Assembly (NCBI RefSeq): GCF_037083825.1
Contig: NZ_JBAPLU010000019.1
Span: forward strand, 27,525-91,524
Reading direction: 5' to 3'
Source: Klenkia sesuvii
Lineage (GTDB): Bacteria > Actinomycetota > Actinomycetes > Mycobacteriales > Geodermatophilaceae
Length of the DNA stretch: 64,000 nucleotides
The translations under genes were made by a program, and so were the position numbers. This document shows, piece after piece, positions 18,549 through 25,853 of this stretch. A model generated the notes under the pieces. It was not told the DNA's origin. It searched no databases and worked only from the letters and a program-made list of their open reading frames with translations. How positions within the stretch are numbered: the first letter of the stretch is position 1; each line of letters starts with the position of its first letter.

Positions 18549-19196
18549 GCCCGGCCCCCCGGCCGCCGGCAGCAGGCCTCGGGACTCGATGAGGCCGGCC
18601 TGCTCACGGCACCACGGCGACCACGCGTCGCCCTCGGCGGCCTGCCGGGCGCGGAAGGCGGCCCAGTCGAGCACCTCCCACTCCCCCACCTCACCGGCGG
18701 CGGGCACCGGCTCGCCCCGGAAGACGCCCAGGTACACCGGGCAGATCTCGTTCTCCACGATGCCGAACAGCTCGGCCCGGTAGCGGTAGTCCGGCAGCGC
18801 CGGCCGCAGGTCGGAGACCGCCAGGCCCAGCTCGTCGGCGGCACGGCGGGCGATCGCGTCGGCGTCGGGCTCACCGGGGCCGGGGTGCCCGCACACGGTG
18901 TTGGTCCACATGCCGGGGAAGGTCTGCTTGTCCAGCGCGCGGCGGGTCACCAGCAGCCGGCCCGCGTCGTCGAACAGGTAGGCGGAGAACGCCCGGTGCA
19001 GCGGGGTGTCGCCGTGGTGGACCAGCCGCTTGGGCATGGTCCCGATCTCGGTGCCGTCGTCGTCCAGCAGCACGATCAGCTCTTCGGTGGCACCGTCGTC
19101 CTCCGGACGACCACCGCGGCCGACGGCCCTCCCGGCCTGCGACGAGCCCCCCTGCCGCTCCTCGCGGGAGCCCCCGGCCCCCACTCTCCGCGTCAC
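18537..19196 (-). CDS. idi: Isopentenyl-diphosphate delta-isomerase, type 1
   Basis: 219 residues. This Nudix-fold enzyme interconverts isopentenyl and dimethylallyl diphosphate for isoprenoid synthesis. The catalytic Cys is in TNTVCGHP and the Glu in ENEICPVYLG; HRAFSAYLFDD, the Nudix-like stretch (RRAADELG) and the C-terminal Trp-rich SPWCREQ are present. About 37 extra Gly/Arg-rich residues precede the core. The start GTG 19196 is still preferred because TACCCT lies exactly 6 nt upstream, giving a leaderless promoter just beyond the paaE stop. Confidence 0.93.
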   Translation of the reverse strand: MTRRVGAGGSREERQGGSSQAGRAVGRGGRPEDDGATEELIVLLDDDGTEIGTMPKRLVHHGDTPLHRAFSAYLFDDAGRLLVTRRALDKQTFPGMWTNTVCGHPGPGEPDADAIARRAADELGLAVSDLRPALPDYRYRAELFGIVENEICPVYLGVFRGEPVPAAGEVGEWEVLDWAAFRARQAAEGDAWSPWCREQAGLIESRGLLPAAGGPGSAA

Positions 19197-19202
19197 GAGC
19201 CC

Positions 19203-19208
19203 AGGGTA
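19203..19208 (-). promoter_or_regulatory. -10 box for idi
   Basis: TACCCT on the minus strand ends 6 nt before the idi GTG and starts 2 nt after the paaE stop. It suggests that idi is transcribed separately from the paa operon. Confidence 0.4.
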
Positions 19209-19209
19209 G

Positions 19210-20277
19210 TCAGGCGTCGAAGTCGACGGTGACCTCCGGGGACACCGGCACCGTCTGGCAGGTGAGCACGTAGCCCTTGGCCACCTCGTCGGGGTCGAGG
19301 GCGTAGTTGCGCCGCATCTCGACCTCGCCGGCGGTGACCTTGGCCCGGCAGGTGCCGCAGACGCCGCCCTTGCAGGCGAAGGGCAGGTCCGAGCGCACCC
19401 GCTGCGCGCTGTCGAGCACCGGCACGCCCTGCTCCAGCGCCAGCGTGGTGGACCGGCCGTCGAGCACGATCGTCACCTGGCTGGAGGGGCCGTCCACGGT
19501 CTGCTCGTCGCCGCGCACCGGCTCCGGCGGCGCGTCGTCGACGAAGAACAGCTCCTGGTGCACCCGCTCGCGCGGCACGCCCAGCTCGGCGAGCAGGTCG
19601 CGGGCCTCGGTGACCATGCCGTGCGGGCCGCACAGCCACCAGTGGTCGACCTCGGGGACGTCGACCAGGGCGCCGACCAGGGTGCGCAGCCGCTCGCCGT
19701 CCAGCCGGCCGCTGGTGACCTCGGCGTCGCGGGGCTCGCGGGAGAGCACGTGCACCAGCTGCAGCCGAGCCCCGTAGCGGTCCTTGAGGTCGGCCAGCTC
19801 GTCGGCGAACATCACCGTGTTGGTGCGGCGGTTGCCGTAGAACACCGTCACCATGGACTCGCCGTCGCGCAGCACGGTGCCCGCCAGGCTCAGCGCCGGG
19901 GTGACCCCGGACCCGGCGACGACGAACACGTGGTCGGCCGGGGTGGACAGGTCGGCGGTGAACGTGCCCGACGGGGGCAGGACGTCGATCTGCTGGCCGG
20001 GTCGCACCTCGTTGACCAACCACGCCGAGAAGTAGCCGCCGGGCACCTCGCGCACGCCCACCCGCGGGGCGGCGCCGACCGGCGCGCAGATGGAGTACGA
20101 GCGGCGCTCGTCGCGGTCGCCGTCCACGCGGCGCAGGGTGAGCGCCTGGCCGGGGGCGAAGGCGTAGTCCTCGGCGAGGTGGTCGGGCACGTCGAAGGTG
20201 ACCGCGACGGCGTCGTCGGTGAGCTGCTCGACCCGGGCCACCGTCAGCGGGTGGAAGGTCGGACGGGTGCGCGCCAC
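19210..20277 (-). CDS. paaE: Phenylacetyl-CoA epoxidase reductase subunit
   Basis: 355 residues. The N-terminal ferredoxin-reductase half has an FAD motif (RRSYSICAP) and an NAD(P)H region (VFVVAGSGVTPALS, WWLCGPHGMV). The C-terminal plant-type 2Fe-2S domain has CKGGVCGTCRAK and LTCQ. It passes electrons from NADPH to the di-iron PaaA subunit. The GTG start at 20277 shares one base with the paaD TAG stop (TAGTG), fixing the start. It is the last gene of the paaABCDE run. Confidence 0.96.
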   Translation of the reverse strand: MARTRPTFHPLTVARVEQLTDDAVAVTFDVPDHLAEDYAFAPGQALTLRRVDGDRDERRSYSICAPVGAAPRVGVREVPGGYFSAWLVNEVRPGQQIDVLPPSGTFTADLSTPADHVFVVAGSGVTPALSLAGTVLRDGESMVTVFYGNRRTNTVMFADELADLKDRYGARLQLVHVLSREPRDAEVTSGRLDGERLRTLVGALVDVPEVDHWWLCGPHGMVTEARDLLAELGVPRERVHQELFFVDDAPPEPVRGDEQTVDGPSSQVTIVLDGRSTTLALEQGVPVLDSAQRVRSDLPFACKGGVCGTCRAKVTAGEVEMRRNYALDPDEVAKGYVLTCQTVPVSPEVTVDFDA

Positions 20278-20765
20278 TAGATCTCCTTGACGTGCTCGAA
20301 CGGTTCCCGGCAGGTGCGGCAGCGGCGCAGCGCCTTGCAGGCGGTGCCGCTGAACTCGCTGAGCTCCTCGGTGTCGGCCGACCCGCACACCGGGCAGGTC
20401 GCCGTCCGGCGGGTGGGGCCGAGGGACAGCGGGATCGGGCCGGTGTGCCTCGTGGCCGGGCCGGGCGGGGCGATGCCGCCGGCGGCGAGCTTGCGGCGGC
20501 CCTCGTCGCTGATCCAGTCGGTCGACCACGGCGGCGAGAGCACGGTGCGGACGTCGACGTCGGCGAACCCGGCCCGGTGCAGCGCGTGCACCAGGTCGGC
20601 GCGCATGACCCCCATCGCCGGGCAGCCCGAGTAGGTGGGGGTGATCTCGACGACCACCTGCTCCCCCTCGGTGCGGACGTCCCGCAGCACGCCGAGGTCG
20701 GCCAGCGTGAGCATCGGCAACTCGGGGTCGGTGACGGTCTGCGCCACCTCGAGCGCGGTGCTCAC
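20277..20765 (-). CDS. paaD: PaaD, Fe-S assembly-type subunit of phenylacetyl-CoA epoxidase
   Basis: 162 residues. The N-terminal DUF59/SufT-like domain (DPELPMLTLADLGVLRDV, YSGCPAM) is followed by a C-terminal zinc ribbon, CPVCGS ... CRTC. PaaD is thought to help mature the epoxidase metal or Fe-S centres. The start GTG 20765 overlaps the paaC stop (GTGA). Confidence 0.94.
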   Translation of the reverse strand: MSTALEVAQTVTDPELPMLTLADLGVLRDVRTEGEQVVVEITPTYSGCPAMGVMRADLVHALHRAGFADVDVRTVLSPPWSTDWISDEGRRKLAAGGIAPPGPATRHTGPIPLSLGPTRRTATCPVCGSADTEELSEFSGTACKALRRCRTCREPFEHVKEI

Positions 20766-21673
20766 CAGGTGGCCGCCGGGTGCTCGCGGGCCAGGCCCTG
20801 CAGGGTGGCCAGCAGCGGTGCCAGCTCGTCGGTGTGCTCCCCCGCCCGGCCCGGGCTGGGCCGGTCGGCCGGCCACGCGGGCACGGTCAGGGTCGCCCGC
20901 TCGAGCACCATGGTGAGGACGTCGCGCACCTCGTCGCGGGTGGGCGCGGGGTCCACGGCCACGCCCTGCTCCACCAGGCGCCGCTCGACGTCCGTGGCGG
21001 TGAACAGGTCGGCGGTGAGCGGCCACACCGCGTCGACGGCGGCCTGCGCGCGACGGTGGGACTCGGCGGTGCCGTCGCCGAGGCGCAGCACCCAGCGGGC
21101 GGCGTGGTCGCGGTGGTAGGTCAGCTCGGGCACGCCCTTGGCCGCGATGGCGCTGACCACGGGGTCGCGGGACTCGCGCAGCCGGACGAACAGCGCCAAG
21201 CGGGCGGTGCTGGCGACCAGCAGCCGCACCATGGTCTGCGCGAAGTCGCCGCCGTCGGCCTCCACCAGCTGGTGGTTCACGAACTCGTCGGGGTCGCGGA
21301 AGTAGGCCAGCGCGTCCTCGTCGGGGATCGAGTCGGTGGCGTGCTGGCGGCTGCGGCCGAGCACCCCGCAGCTGCCGGCGCGGGCCAGCAGCAGCCGGGC
21401 CTGGCCGAGCAGGTCGAGGCCGCAGTTGGCGATCGCGACCTCCTCCTCGAGCTCCGGCGCGCGGGTGGCCCACTCGGTGAGCCGCTGGCACAGCACCAGG
21501 GCGTCGTCGCCGAGCATCAGGCAGTAGGCGCCCAGGTCGGCCGCGTCCACGCCGTCCGGGATCGTCGTGTCGACCCCGGCGAGCGGGTCGTCGAACCCGG
21601 TGCCGAACGCCCACTGGCCCTCGCCCCCGTGGGCGTGGTCCAACGCGTCGTAGACGGTCTCCTCGTGCGCCAA
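20762..21673 (-). CDS. paaC: Phenylacetyl-CoA epoxidase structural subunit C
   Basis: 303 residues, a catalytically inactive ferritin-like partner of PaaA. Family stretches are YCLMLGDDALVLCQRL, NCGLDLLGQARLL, DEDALAYFRDPDEFVNHQLVE and KGVPELTYHRDHAARWVLRLGDGT. The start is taken as TTG 21673, which has AGGAG 7 nt upstream; no ATG or GTG lies in frame between it and the conserved N-terminus. Unlike its neighbours it is not overlapped by the previous gene: 101 nt containing a long hairpin separate it from paaB. Confidence 0.93.
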   Translation of the reverse strand: MAHEETVYDALDHAHGGEGQWAFGTGFDDPLAGVDTTIPDGVDAADLGAYCLMLGDDALVLCQRLTEWATRAPELEEEVAIANCGLDLLGQARLLLARAGSCGVLGRSRQHATDSIPDEDALAYFRDPDEFVNHQLVEADGGDFAQTMVRLLVASTARLALFVRLRESRDPVVSAIAAKGVPELTYHRDHAARWVLRLGDGTAESHRRAQAAVDAVWPLTADLFTATDVERRLVEQGVAVDPAPTRDEVRDVLTMVLERATLTVPAWPADRPSPGRAGEHTDELAPLLATLQGLAREHPAATW

Positions 21674-21710
21674 CGCAACGCTCCTGGTTCTCGCAGCCGG
21701 TGTCTGGAAC

Positions 21711-21772
21711 GGCCCCCTCCCAGGGGCCCCGGGCGACCGAGGAACGAGGGCGTCCGGGGGTGGGAGGGGGTC
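21711..21772. repeat. Long hairpin inside the paa operon, REP-like
   Basis: GGCCCCCTCCCA (21711-21722) pairs with TGGGAGGGGGTC (21761-21772), 12 bp with one G-T pair. A nested CCCCGG / CCGGGG stem lies inside. The apical loop carries CCGAGGAACGAGG (21737-21749), also found in the gntK/pruA hairpin. It begins 2 nt after the paaB stop and ends just before the paaC leader. It could attenuate or process the paaAB-paaCDE message. Confidence 0.7.
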
Positions 21773-21774
21773 CT

Positions 21775-22161
21775 TCAGATGTGGGGGACGTCCTCGGGGA
21801 TCTCGTAGAACGTGGGGTGGCGGTAGACCTTGTCGCCGGCGGGGGCGAACATCGGGTCCTTCTCGTCGGGGCTCGACGCGGTGATGTGGGACGCCCGTAC
21901 CACCCAGATGCTCACGCCCTCGTTGCGGCGGGTGAACAGGTCGCGGGCGGCGTGCACGGCCATCTCGTCGTCGGGGGCGTGCAGCGACCCGACGTGCACG
22001 TGGTTGAGCCCGCGCTTGCCGCGCACGAAGCACTCGTAGAGCGGCCAGTCCCGGCGCGCCGCGCCCGAGGGCGAAGGGTGGGCGCCGCTGGGCACCTCGG
22101 GGCTCGTGGGGACGGCGCCGTGCCCGCCCTCCGCGGTGGTCTCGGCGGTCGGGTCGCTCAT
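21775..22161 (-). CDS. paaB: Phenylacetyl-CoA epoxidase subunit B
   Basis: 128 residues. The core (about 37-128) is PaaB: WPLYECFVRGKRGLNHVHVGSLHAPDDEMAVHAARDLFTRRNEG, ending YEIPEDVPHI. About 35 N-terminal residues are low-complexity and unusual for the family. The start ATG 22161 overlaps the paaA stop (ATGA), so the extension is probably real. PaaB bridges PaaAC heterodimers. Confidence 0.95.
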   Translation of the reverse strand: MSDPTAETTAEGGHGAVPTSPEVPSGAHPSPSGAARRDWPLYECFVRGKRGLNHVHVGSLHAPDDEMAVHAARDLFTRRNEGVSIWVVRASHITASSPDEKDPMFAPAGDKVYRHPTFYEIPEDVPHI

Positions 22162-23108
22162 GCCGAGTGCTTCGCGGCGTAGGCGGTGGCGGCCTCGGTG
22201 ACCCAGGCGTTGTCGTCGCGCGCGGCCCGGCGGCGGGTGATCCGCTCCTCGTTGCACGGGCCGTTGCCCGAGATGACCTGCTTGAACTCGGTCCAGTCGA
22301 TCTGGCCGAACCGGTACCGGCCGGTGGTCTCGTCCAGGGCCAGTTCGGGGTCGGGCAGCGTGACGCCGAGGGCCTCCGCCTGCGGCACCGACATGTCGAC
22401 GAAGCGCTGGCGCAGCTCGTCGTTGCTGTGCCGCTTCACGCCCCAGGCCATGGACTGCGCCGAGTTGGGGCTGTCGTCGTCCGGCGGGCCGAACATCATG
22501 AGCGAGGGCCACCACCAGCGGTCCACGGCGTCCTGCACCATGGCCCGCTGCGCGTCGGTGCCGCGCATCATCGTCATGAGCAGCTCGTAGCCCTGCCGTT
22601 GGTGGAAGGACTCCTCCTTGCAGACCCGGATCATGGCGCGGGCGTAGGGCCCGTAGCTGGAGCGGCACAGCGGAACCTGGTTGCAGATGGCCGCGCCGTC
22701 GACCAGCCAGCCGATGACCCCGCAGTCGGCGTAGGTCAGCGTCGGGTAGTTGAAGATCGAGGAGTACTTCTGCTTGCCGTTGACCAGCTTGTCGGTGAGG
22801 TCGGCCCGGTCGGCGCCGAGCGTCTCGGCCGCGGAGTAGAGGTACATGCCGTGGCCGGCCTCGTCCTGCACCTTGGCCAGCAGCACGGCCTTGCGGCGCA
22901 GCGAGGGGGCCTTGAGCAGCCAGTCGCCCTCGGGCTGCATGCCGATGATCTCCGAGTGCGCGTGCTGGGCGATCTGGCGCACCAGGCCGGCCCGGTACTT
23001 CTCCGGCATCCAGTCGCGCGGCTCGATGCGGCGGTCGGCGGCGATGGTGGCGTCGAACTGCGCCTGCAGCTCGTCCTCGGTCGGGCGGACAGCGGTCGGT
23101 GCGGACAT
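22158..23108 (-). CDS. paaA: Phenylacetyl-CoA epoxidase catalytic subunit A
   Basis: 316 residues. This di-iron oxygenase subunit converts phenylacetyl-CoA to the ring 1,2-epoxide. The two iron-binding E-x-x-H motifs are in VQDEAGHGMY and CKEESFHQRQGYE. RDWMPEKYRAGLVRQIAQHAHSE and GNGPCNEERI are also typical. ATG 23108 is preferred over an upstream in-frame start because AGGAGG lies 8 nt before it. It is the first gene of the minus-strand paa operon; a TetR-type palindrome lies 22 nt upstream of the start. Confidence 0.97.
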   Translation of the reverse strand: MSAPTAVRPTEDELQAQFDATIAADRRIEPRDWMPEKYRAGLVRQIAQHAHSEIIGMQPEGDWLLKAPSLRRKAVLLAKVQDEAGHGMYLYSAAETLGADRADLTDKLVNGKQKYSSIFNYPTLTYADCGVIGWLVDGAAICNQVPLCRSSYGPYARAMIRVCKEESFHQRQGYELLMTMMRGTDAQRAMVQDAVDRWWWPSLMMFGPPDDDSPNSAQSMAWGVKRHSNDELRQRFVDMSVPQAEALGVTLPDPELALDETTGRYRFGQIDWTEFKQVISGNGPCNEERITRRRAARDDNAWVTEAATAYAAKHSA

Positions 23109-23129
23109 CCGGCGAACCTCCTGCGGCAA

Positions 23130-23151
23130 TTACTGACCATCCGGTCGGTAA
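23130..23151. promoter_or_regulatory. Probable TetR/PaaR operator upstream of paaA
   Basis: TTACTGACC-ATCC-GGTCGGTAA is a 22-bp palindrome with one mismatch between 9-bp arms. Read toward paaA it ends in GGTCAGTAAT, identical in sequence and orientation to the site in front of paaK. It overlaps the likely core promoter. Confidence 0.75.
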
Positions 23152-23258
23152 TGAGTGTGCCCCGGATCGCGGCGCCGCACAACCCCGATGAGTCCCGGCG
23201 CGGCGACCGGTCCCCACCCCGACAGCACGCAGACACCACCGAGACCCGGGAGCACGCC

Positions 23259-23870
23259 ATGGGCCAGATCCACCTCGAGCTGTTCGCCACCCTCGACCTC
23301 GTGGGCCAGGCGCCCGGCGGGCCGGACGAGGACCCCAGCGGCGGGTTCGGCTTCGGCGGCTGGCAGGCGCCGCTGATGCACCCCGACGCCGGCGCGCAGG
23401 TGCAGGCGTCCTACGCGGGCACCGATGCGCTGCTGCTGGGCCGGCGCACCTACGACATCTTCGCCGCGTACTGGCCGCGACAGACCGGCCCGTTCGCCGA
23501 GCTGTTCAACGCCGTCCCCAAGTACGTGGCCTCCCGCGGCGCCCCCGAGCTGAGCTGGGCCGGGTCCACCCTGCTGGGCCCGGACCTGCCCGCCGCCGTC
23601 CGGGAGGTCCGGGAACGGCACGAGGTGGTCAAGGTCGTCGGCAGCCTCGACCTGGTGCAGACCCTGCTGCGGGAGAAGCTGTTCGACGAGCTGCATCTGT
23701 GGCTGCACCCGATCACGCTCGGCGCCGGCAAGAAGGTCGTCGCCGACGGCGCGGTGCCCACCAACCTGCACCTGCTCGACCCGCCGGCCGCGACGCCGAC
23801 CGGCACGGTCCTGCTGCGCTACGGCCTGGGCGAGGGCACCCCGGCCACCGGGGACATGACCGCGGGTTGA
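23259..23870 (+). CDS. Dihydrofolate reductase-family (RibD C-terminal domain) protein
   Basis: 203 residues resembling the YyaP/RibD-C group: an N-terminal MGQIHLELFATLDLV, LLLGRRTYDIFAAYWP, ASRGAPELSW, VVKVVGSLDLVQTLLREKLFDELHLWLHPITLGAGKKV. These NADPH-binding proteins are rarely characterised; a true DHFR role is unlikely. The start ATG 23259 has GGGAG 6 nt upstream. It sits between the two paa operators and is transcribed toward paaK, so it may be controlled by the same regulator. Confidence 0.85.
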   Translation: MGQIHLELFATLDLVGQAPGGPDEDPSGGFGFGGWQAPLMHPDAGAQVQASYAGTDALLLGRRTYDIFAAYWPRQTGPFAELFNAVPKYVASRGAPELSWAGSTLLGPDLPAAVREVRERHEVVKVVGSLDLVQTLLREKLFDELHLWLHPITLGAGKKVVADGAVPTNLHLLDPPAATPTGTVLLRYGLGEGTPATGDMTAG

Positions 23871-23889
23871 CAGCCGCCGTCCCCGGGTC

Positions 23890-23919
23890 TTGCATGACTG
23901 ACCGATCGGTCAGTAATCG
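23890..23919 (+). promoter_or_regulatory. paaK promoter with embedded TetR operator
   Basis: The 18-bp perfect palindrome ACTGACCGATCGGTCAGT (23897-23914) lies between a possible -35 TTGCAT (23890-23895) and a -10 in the AGTAATCG stretch (23912-23919). It resembles described PaaR boxes with GACC-N4-GGTC cores. The paaK GTG is 23 nt further on, with GGGAG as Shine-Dalgarno. Confidence 0.75.
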
Positions 23920-23937
23920 TCAGACCCGGGAGACCAC

Positions 23938-25266
23938 GTGACGACGTCCGCACCGCAGCGCCTCGGCGAGGCCCCCGACCCGGCCCTGCTGGACCCGGCG
24001 GAGCGGATGGGCACCGACGAGCTGCGGGCCCTGCAGCTGGAGCGGCTGCAGTGGACGCTCCGGCACGCCTACGAGAACGTGCCCCACTACCGCCGGTCCT
24101 TCGACGCGCACGGCGTGCACCCCGACGACTGCCACGAGCTGGCCGACCTGGCGAAGTTCCCCACCACGTCGAAGGCCGACCTGCGCGAGAACTACCCCTT
24201 CGGCATGTTCGCCGTCCCGCAGGACCAGGTCGCCCGGGTGCACGCGAGCTCGGGCACCACCGGCAAGCCCACCGTCGTCGGCTACACCCGCAAGGACGTC
24301 GACACCTGGGCCACCGTCATGGCCCGCTCGATCCGGGCGGCCGGTGGGCGCAGCGGCGACATGCTGCACAACGCCTACGGCTACGGGCTGTTCACCGGGG
24401 GCCTGGGTGCGCACTACGGGGCCGAGGCGCTGGGCTGCACCGTCGTGCCGATCTCCGGTGGCATGACCCCGCGACAGGTGCAGCTGATCGGCGACTTCGG
24501 CCCGCGGATCATCATGGTGACGCCGTCCTACATGCTCGCCCTGGTCGACGAGTTCGAGCGGCAGGGCGTGGACCCGCGCTCGTCGAGCCTGCAGATCGGC
24601 ATCTTCGGCGCCGAGCCGTGGACCGAGCAGATGCGCCGCGAGATGGAGGACCGGCTCGACATCCACGCGGTCGACATCTACGGGCTGAGCGAGGTCATGG
24701 GCCCCGGCGTCAGCCAGGAGTGCGTCGAGACCAAGGACGGCCTGCACGTCTGGGAGGACCACTTCTACCCCGAGGTCGTCGACCCGCTGACCGCCGAACC
24801 GCTCGCCGACGGCGAGGAGGGCGAGCTGCTGTTCACCTCGCTCACCAAGGAGGCGCTGCCGATCATCCGGTACCGCACCCGCGACCTCACCCGGTTGCTG
24901 CCGGGCACCGCGCGGCCGGGGATGCGGCGCATGCAGAAGGTCACCGGCCGCACCGACGACATGATCATCCTGCGCGGGGTGAACCTCTTCCCCACCCAGA
25001 TCGAGGAGGTCGTGCTGCGCACCCCGGGCCTGTCGCCGCACTTCGCGCTGGAGCTGTCGACCCGCGGCCGCCTGGACCACCTCGTCGTCAGCGTCGAGGC
25101 CCGGCCCGACTGCCCACCCGACCGGCGCGCCCCGGCGGCGGCCGAGGTGCAGGTCGGCCTCAAGGAGACCGTGGGCACCAGCGTCGAGGTGGTCGTCGTC
25201 GACCCCGAGACCCTCCCCCGGTCGATGGGCAAGCTGCAGCGGCTGACCGACAAGCGCAGCCGGTGA
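23938..25266 (+). CDS. paaK: Phenylacetate-CoA ligase
   Basis: 442 residues of the adenylate-forming superfamily, forming phenylacetyl-CoA from phenylacetate, CoA and ATP. Signatures are the P-loop-like ASSGTTGKPTVVGYT, SGGMTPRQ, IFGAEPWTE, YGLSEVMGPGVS, RYRTRDL and the C-terminal GRTDDMIILRGVNLFPTQIEE, MGKLQRL with the catalytic Lys. The GTG start at 23938 is fixed by a GGGAG 7-8 nt upstream. Its TGA overlaps the TetR gene start, and that gene in turn overlaps paaZ, so the three form one operon. Confidence 0.97.
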   Translation: MTTSAPQRLGEAPDPALLDPAERMGTDELRALQLERLQWTLRHAYENVPHYRRSFDAHGVHPDDCHELADLAKFPTTSKADLRENYPFGMFAVPQDQVARVHASSGTTGKPTVVGYTRKDVDTWATVMARSIRAAGGRSGDMLHNAYGYGLFTGGLGAHYGAEALGCTVVPISGGMTPRQVQLIGDFGPRIIMVTPSYMLALVDEFERQGVDPRSSSLQIGIFGAEPWTEQMRREMEDRLDIHAVDIYGLSEVMGPGVSQECVETKDGLHVWEDHFYPEVVDPLTAEPLADGEEGELLFTSLTKEALPIIRYRTRDLTRLLPGTARPGMRRMQKVTGRTDDMIILRGVNLFPTQIEEVVLRTPGLSPHFALELSTRGRLDHLVVSVEARPDCPPDRRAPAAAEVQVGLKETVGTSVEVVVVDPETLPRSMGKLQRLTDKRSR

Positions 25267-25853
25267 CCGCACCCGTCCGGCGCGGACGGCCGGGCCACTC
25301 GCTGGACTCCCTGCTCGACACCGCCGTCGCGGTGTTCATCGAGCGCGGCTACGAGGCCACCTCGATGGACGTCCTGGCCGAGCGGCTGGGGGTCACGAAG
25401 TCGGCGATCTACCACCACGTGCGCTCGAAGGTCGAGCTGCTGGAGCTGGCCCTGGACCGCGCGCTGGACGGGCTGTTCGCCGTGCTCGACCACGCCGGCG
25501 AGGGCCCGGCCATCGACCGGCTGGAGGCCGTCGTCCGCGGGTCGGTCCGCGTGCTCACCACCGAGCTGCCCTTCGTCACCCTGCTGCTGCGGGTGCGGGG
25601 CAACTCCCCGGTCGAGGCCCGGGCGCTCGGACGGCGGCGCGAGTTCGACCGGGCGGTCACCGAGCTGGTGCGCGCCTGCGTCGCCGAGGGCTCCGTGCGC
25701 CCGGACGTCGACCCCGCGCTCACCAGCAGGCTGCTCTTCGGCACCGTCAACTCCCTGACCGAGTGGTACCGCCCCGGCGGTGACCTCGGGTCCGACGACC
25801 TCGCCGACGGCCTGGTCACCACCCTGTTCTCCGGATTGAGGAGCACCTCGTGA
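25263..25853 (+). CDS. paaR: TetR-family regulator, likely PaaR
   Basis: 196 residues. The N-terminal helix-turn-helix is VFIERGYEATSMDVLAERLGVTKSAIYHHVRSK; the rest is an all-helical ligand domain ending LFSGLRSTS. Its position between paaK and paaZ (GTGA overlaps on both sides) and the GACC-N4-GGTC palindromes at both paa promoters make it the probable phenylacetyl-CoA-responsive repressor. The symbol is by analogy with PaaR of corynebacteria and other bacteria. Confidence 0.85.
   Translation: MTAPVRRGRPGHSLDSLLDTAVAVFIERGYEATSMDVLAERLGVTKSAIYHHVRSKVELLELALDRALDGLFAVLDHAGEGPAIDRLEAVVRGSVRVLTTELPFVTLLLRVRGNSPVEARALGRRREFDRAVTELVRACVAEGSVRPDVDPALTSRLLFGTVNSLTEWYRPGGDLGSDDLADGLVTTLFSGLRSTS

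Noticed and set aside
22167..23258. Long N-terminal extension of the DHFR-family gene
   Set aside because: It runs antisense through paaA and across the operator; the family N-terminus and a Shine-Dalgarno place the start at 23259.
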